Assembly (NCBI GenBank): GCA_964389285.1
Contig: CAYMCZ010000006.1
Location: 1-64,000, forward strand
Length of the DNA: 64,000 bases
Source of the DNA: Alectryocaccobium sp964389285
Lineage (GTDB): Bacteria > Bacillota > Clostridia > Lachnospirales > Lachnospiraceae
Direction of reading: 5' to 3'
Of the stretch, positions 62,156 through 64,000 are shown piece by piece. The position numbers and the translations under genes are program-made. Below the pieces are notes generated by a model that did no database searches, was not told the origin of the DNA, and was given only the letters and a program-made list of their open reading frames with translations. Each line of letters opens with the position of its first letter. The first letter of the stretch is position 1.

Positions 62156-62924
62156 CGTCCTTCTCCTCTCTATCAATTACTTCGGCAGCAAGCTTTCTGT
62201 AACTTTCTGCGCCAGTAGATCTGCCGTCGTAAATATTGATGGGAAGTCCGTAGCTGGGAGCTTCAGCCAGTCTTACATTACGAGGTATTATCGTTTCATA
62301 GATATAGACGTTCAGGTTGTCTTTCACATTTTGAACGACCTGATTGTTGAGTTTTGTGCGGGTGTCAAACATCGTAAACAAAACTCCGTCTATGTACAGA
62401 TCTTCATTCAGGCTTTTATTGATAAGAGAAACGGTGTTGGTAAGCAGAGCCAGCCCTTCAAGCGCATAGTATTCGCACTGTAACGGAATCAGGACAGATT
62501 CCGCGTATGTAAGGGCGTTTATCGTAAGCATGCTGAGCGAAGGCGGGCAGTCGATATAAATGTAATCGTATTCGTCCGCAACAGCCTCCATAGCATTTTT
62601 CAGGCGGTATTCCCTGTCTTCCAAATCGAGAAGCTCAATTTCCGCTCCCGAAAGCTCCACGCTGGCCGGAATGATATCTACGTTCGGATATTTCAAAGAG
62701 AGTATGCACTCATTTGCGCTGCAATGACCAATAATCAGATCATACACCGAATATTCCAATTCGCTTTTTTCTATTCCGAAGCCGCTTGTAGTATTCCCCT
62801 GTGGATCTATGTCAATAACAAGAACCCTTTTTCCCAGTTCTGATAAACAGGACGAAAGGTTGATTGCCGTAGTTGATTTGCCTACTCCGCCTTTTTGATT
62901 TGCTATTGCTACAACTTTTCCCAC
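62145..62924 (-). CDS. parA: chromosome partitioning ATPase ParA
   Basis: A 259-residue Soj/ParA ATPase that works with ParB to segregate the origin. VVAIANQKGGVGKSTTAINLSS holds the deviant Walker A at the very N-terminus, VIDIDPQGNTTSGF the Walker A' region and YIYIDCPPSLSMLTINAL Walker B. The open frame runs to 63053, but the family begins at GKVVAIANQKGG: the GTG at 62924 has GGAG six bases upstream and gives the normal length. An extended -10 (TGCTATAAT) is found near 63030. parB follows with overlap. Confidence 0.96.
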   Translation of the reverse strand: MGKVVAIANQKGGVGKSTTAINLSSCLSELGKRVLVIDIDPQGNTTSGFGIEKSELEYSVYDLIIGHCSANECILSLKYPNVDIIPASVELSGAEIELLDLEDREYRLKNAMEAVADEYDYIYIDCPPSLSMLTINALTYAESVLIPLQCEYYALEGLALLTNTVSLINKSLNEDLYIDGVLFTMFDTRTKLNNQVVQNVKDNLNVYIYETIIPRNVRLAEAPSYGLPINIYDGRSTGAESYRKLAAEVIDREEKDDVS

Positions 62925-63024
62925 AACGTACTCCAAAAACCCTGATGTGTCTGTGCTTGACATAATGCGGCTGCCTATACAGTTGCTCCCCTTTTCGCAA
63001 ATTAAAACGCGAAAAATCTGTAAT

Positions 63025-63033
63025 ATTATAGCA
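63025..63033 (-). promoter_or_regulatory. extended -10 promoter element of parAB
   Basis: On the minus strand TGCTATAAT, an extended -10, lies about 100 bases before the parA GTG. No good -35 is seen. The leader between is GC-poor and carries no recognised element. Confidence 0.6.
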
Positions 63034-63404
63034 ACCAAAGTATGTTGGCACATTTTGCGAGATGTATTATATCACCTCAAATCTTTTTTTTCCACATATT
63101 TTTTTAGTTTTGTTGACTTTTTTGCAAGTTTTTTTGAAACGGAGGAATTGTCGTTTTGCATTTATTTTAAGGTGTTTGTCCGACGTTATATTATTAGTTC
63201 TCTTGATCTCTGACTTTTTAACATTTATTAACATTAATTCCTTGCTGTTTGCCAACAACATTATGCGTCCGTATTTTTACATCATATAGTTGCTTTCCTG
63301 ATATTTTAATCTATATGTTGTAATTGACGTTCTGTGTTCTGGGTTGCATTGGTTTGCTTTATGCTTCCAGGAACCCAAAAGCCCTATGGTGCGCAAAAAA
63401 TCTT

Positions 63405-63447
63405 AACAAAGTTATCAACATTGGCGGCAATTGTTGATAACTTTGTT
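63405..63447. repeat. 16-bp inverted repeat enclosing two DnaA-box-like sites
   Basis: AACAAAGTTATCAACA (63405-63420) is repeated perfectly in inverse at 63432-63447 with an 11-base spacer. Each arm includes TTATCAACA, one base from the DnaA box TTATCCACA. Confidence 0.85.
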
Positions 63448-63452
63448 GAAAA

Positions 63453-63553
63453 TGTCGATAACTCGCTTTCTGAGCGGTGTTTTACTCTCCTTAACCTCTT
63501 TAAGCCTGCTTGATATTTCGGAATTACTCACATTTTCCACATAGTTATCAACA
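63453..63553. other. further DnaA-box-like sites
   Basis: TGTCGATAA at 63453-63461 (minus-oriented), TTTTCCACA at 63533-63541 and TTATCAACA at 63545-63553 each differ by one or two bases from TTATCCACA. With the two arms at 63405-63447, five sites fall within 150 bases. Confidence 0.65.
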
Positions 63554-63559
63554 GTTACA

Positions 63560-63595
63560 CGAAAGCAAATGTTTCACGTGAAACATTTGCTTTCG
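63560..63595. promoter_or_regulatory. parS site in a 36-bp perfect palindrome
   Basis: TGTTTCACGTGAAACA at 63570-63585 is the exact 16-bp parS consensus bound by ParB. It lies inside a longer perfect palindrome of 36 bp, with flanks CGAAAGCAAA and TTTGCTTTCG. It is about 650 bp upstream of parA. Confidence 0.96.
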
Positions 63596-64000
63596 AGAAA
63601 TCAAGCATTTCCATTTTGTTTCAATTTCACGGAGTCTAATAATGTGCGATTTGAAAAACCAAAACACTTTTGCAATCGCAATTTATATGCTGCGATGGTG
63701 AACGCGCTGTGCGAGTTTGCAGTTGCGACATAAAATAAGACTGCACTAAATTAAGAAATCAGATTGGTGAAACAAATTATTGAGTTCTCGCTCAGAGAGT
63801 TAAGAGTAATAAGAGTATTACAAATAAATGTCGTAACTGCAATGAGAAATTAAATTAGTCGCCGCGATACCTTAAGTAAAAAACTAACATGAGCTATCCG
63901 GAGATGTTTTGATTAATCGGCCTAATTATAGCTATAGTATGTATATAAACAGAAGTGGTCGAATCAAACATTCGCCCTGCTATAAACACCCCTCAAAAAC

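Larger units (their letters stand above)
63070..64000. other. gene-free A/T-rich region, candidate replication origin (part)
   Basis: No credible gene lies in the last 930 bases. The region upstream of parA is T-rich (63070-63300), then carries DnaA-box-like 9-mers and a parS palindrome (63405-63595), then a stretch with recurring TGCGA/TCGCA steps and A/T-rich sequence to the end. In Firmicutes parAB is near oriC, and this gap may be the origin or an origin-proximal half-site. dnaA is not in the window, so the assignment stays open. Confidence 0.55.

Noticed and set aside
62925..63053. Longer ParA starting at 63053
   Set aside because: The family starts at the Walker A strand; GTG 62924 with GGAG gives the standard length.

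Overview
The window looks like a chromosomal segment of an anaerobic Clostridia member, most likely a Lachnospiraceae relative. This is an inference from gene content: large BspA-type leucine-rich-repeat surface proteins, a pyrophosphate-type phosphofructokinase, class I desulfoferrodoxin, a DUF3881 protein, DUF4446 beside ParB, a CoA-disulfide reductase/rhodanese pair, and strong GGAGG ribosome binding sites. The right end carries parA-parB, a perfect parS palindrome and a cluster of DnaA-box-like sites, so it probably lies at or near the replication origin.

Layout. 1-5.7 kb (minus strand): a GlmU-like acyltransferase, nagB, glmM, rmlA and pncB. The set is preceded by a clear glmS ribozyme, although no glmS is present. 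5.7-8.7 kb: yvcK (glmR), a SprT-like metalloprotein and a MATE transporter in one overlapping operon. 8.8-11.2 kb (plus): a UDP-uronate epimerase and a UDP-glucose dehydrogenase. 11.4-14.3 kb: an acetate kinase homologue with altered motif residues, tRNA-Gly(CCC) and PPi-PFK, followed by a large branched hairpin. 14.5-16.6 kb: a P1 peptidase and two lipoproteins. 16.9-25.6 kb: two tandem BspA-like proteins, the first broken by a one-base deletion. 25.6-28.8 kb: sulfur genes (tusA-like, yeeE-like, cysK), a deleted metY remnant and desulfoferrodoxin. 28.9-36.1 kb: KamA-type radical SAM protein, DUF6765, membrane proteins, cardiolipin synthase, HD hydrolase and an arylsulfotransferase lipoprotein. 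36.3-40.7 kb: a cytosine-permease-type transporter, CoA-disulfide reductase/rhodanese, a small rhodanese and a Crp/Fnr regulator, with a palindromic site at the expected operator position. 40.7-44.6 kb: a lipase-like membrane protein, DUF3021/LytTR, and yjdF with a structured leader. 44.7-46.6 kb: gene remnants around an AAA/DUF4143 ATPase.

The most striking region is 46.6-58.1 kb. One promoter drives eight tightly packed minus-strand genes: a ribbon-helix-helix regulator, a SNF2-type helicase, DUF4391, a coiled-coil/TIR protein, a protein with a HEPN-like tail, a type III Mod methyltransferase, a small HEPN-like protein and a type III Res nuclease. It reads as a composite anti-phage operon with a type III restriction core and likely abortive-infection effectors. 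It starts beside tRNA-Arg(CCT), and no integrase was seen.

The amino-sugar region makes a coherent story. A GlcN6P-sensing ribozyme, a GlmR homologue and NagB, GlmM and an acetyltransferase suggest feedback control of UDP-GlcNAc precursor synthesis, possibly with NagB acting in the amination direction. This is a hypothesis, not something the sequence proves.
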